A stretch of 5,336 nucleotides of DNA from Chloroflexota bacterium. Its GTDB lineage: Bacteria > Chloroflexota > Anaerolineae > Anaerolineales > Villigracilaceae. A model generated the notes under the pieces. The model searched no databases, had not been told where the DNA came from, and worked only from the letters and a program-made list of their open reading frames with translations. The stretch's first letter is position 1. Each line of letters opens with the position of its first letter. Positions 5,304 through 5,336 of this stretch are shown here, one piece after another. The position numbers and the translations under genes were made by a program. The stretch lies in assembly GCA_021796155.1 (NCBI GenBank), contig JAJYOO010000204.1:1-5336 (forward strand), given 5' to 3'.

Positions 5304-5336
5304 ATGAGTTCGCAGATCAATGACCTGGTCAAAATG
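5304..5336 (+). CDS. Start of a further gene, cut by the right edge
   Basis: ATG at 5304 begins MSSQINDLVKM and stays open to the window end. GGAGG at 5294-5298 sits 5 nt upstream, a strong ribosome site. It lies 31 bp after the PaiB-like stop in the same direction with no terminator between, so the two may be cotranscribed. Eleven residues are too few to name a family. Confidence 0.6.
   Translation, partial: MSSQINDLVKM

Overview
The window looks like a chromosomal segment of a Chloroflexota bacterium, probably class Anaerolineae. This is inferred from gene content: a lipoprotein with a long Pro/Thr linker after its lipobox, an exonuclease-TPR protein of the YprB/MrfB type, a STAS protein with an FMSSAGL motif, and interspersed REP-like hairpins. 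No rRNA, tRNA, CRISPR array or complete mobile element is present. The taxonomic call rests on protein style, not on a search.

Left part (1-1776): a weak minus-strand coding remnant touches the left edge. It is followed by a phased 11-bp tandem repeat and a plus-strand lipoprotein gene of unknown function (308-1210). Next comes a small membrane-anchored or secreted protein gene (1248-1776) whose frame breaks near 1620-1645. Its C-terminal third (to TAA at 1774-1776) lies in a different frame, so a simple ORF call gives a wrong tail.

Middle part (1797-2825): a scrap zone. A REP-like hairpin and a strong intrinsic terminator lie downstream of the C-terminal third of a cysteinyl-tRNA synthetase gene on the minus strand. 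The 5' two-thirds of that gene are missing. In its place is the N-terminal part of an insertion-sequence transposase, with two apparent single-base deletions and truncated before any catalytic domain, followed by what looks like the IS end (two TGT-starting repeats). The transposase remnant and the cysS remnant read through in one frame and form an accidental chimera.

Right part (2916-5336): four intact-looking plus-strand genes in ordinary coding style. They are an MrfB/YprB-like DEDDh exonuclease with TPR repeats, a STAS anti-sigma-factor antagonist with its own -10 box and strong Shine-Dalgarno, a PaiB-family FMN-binding protein just after a 12-bp perfect terminator hairpin, and the first 11 codons of a further gene. 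Nothing shows that these four act in one pathway. Each seems to be a separate housekeeping or regulatory unit.

I found no convincing new multi-gene system. The most useful points are the hidden frame of the 1248-1776 gene, the transposase-cysS chimera, and an MrfB-like exonuclease whose helicase partner is not next to it.
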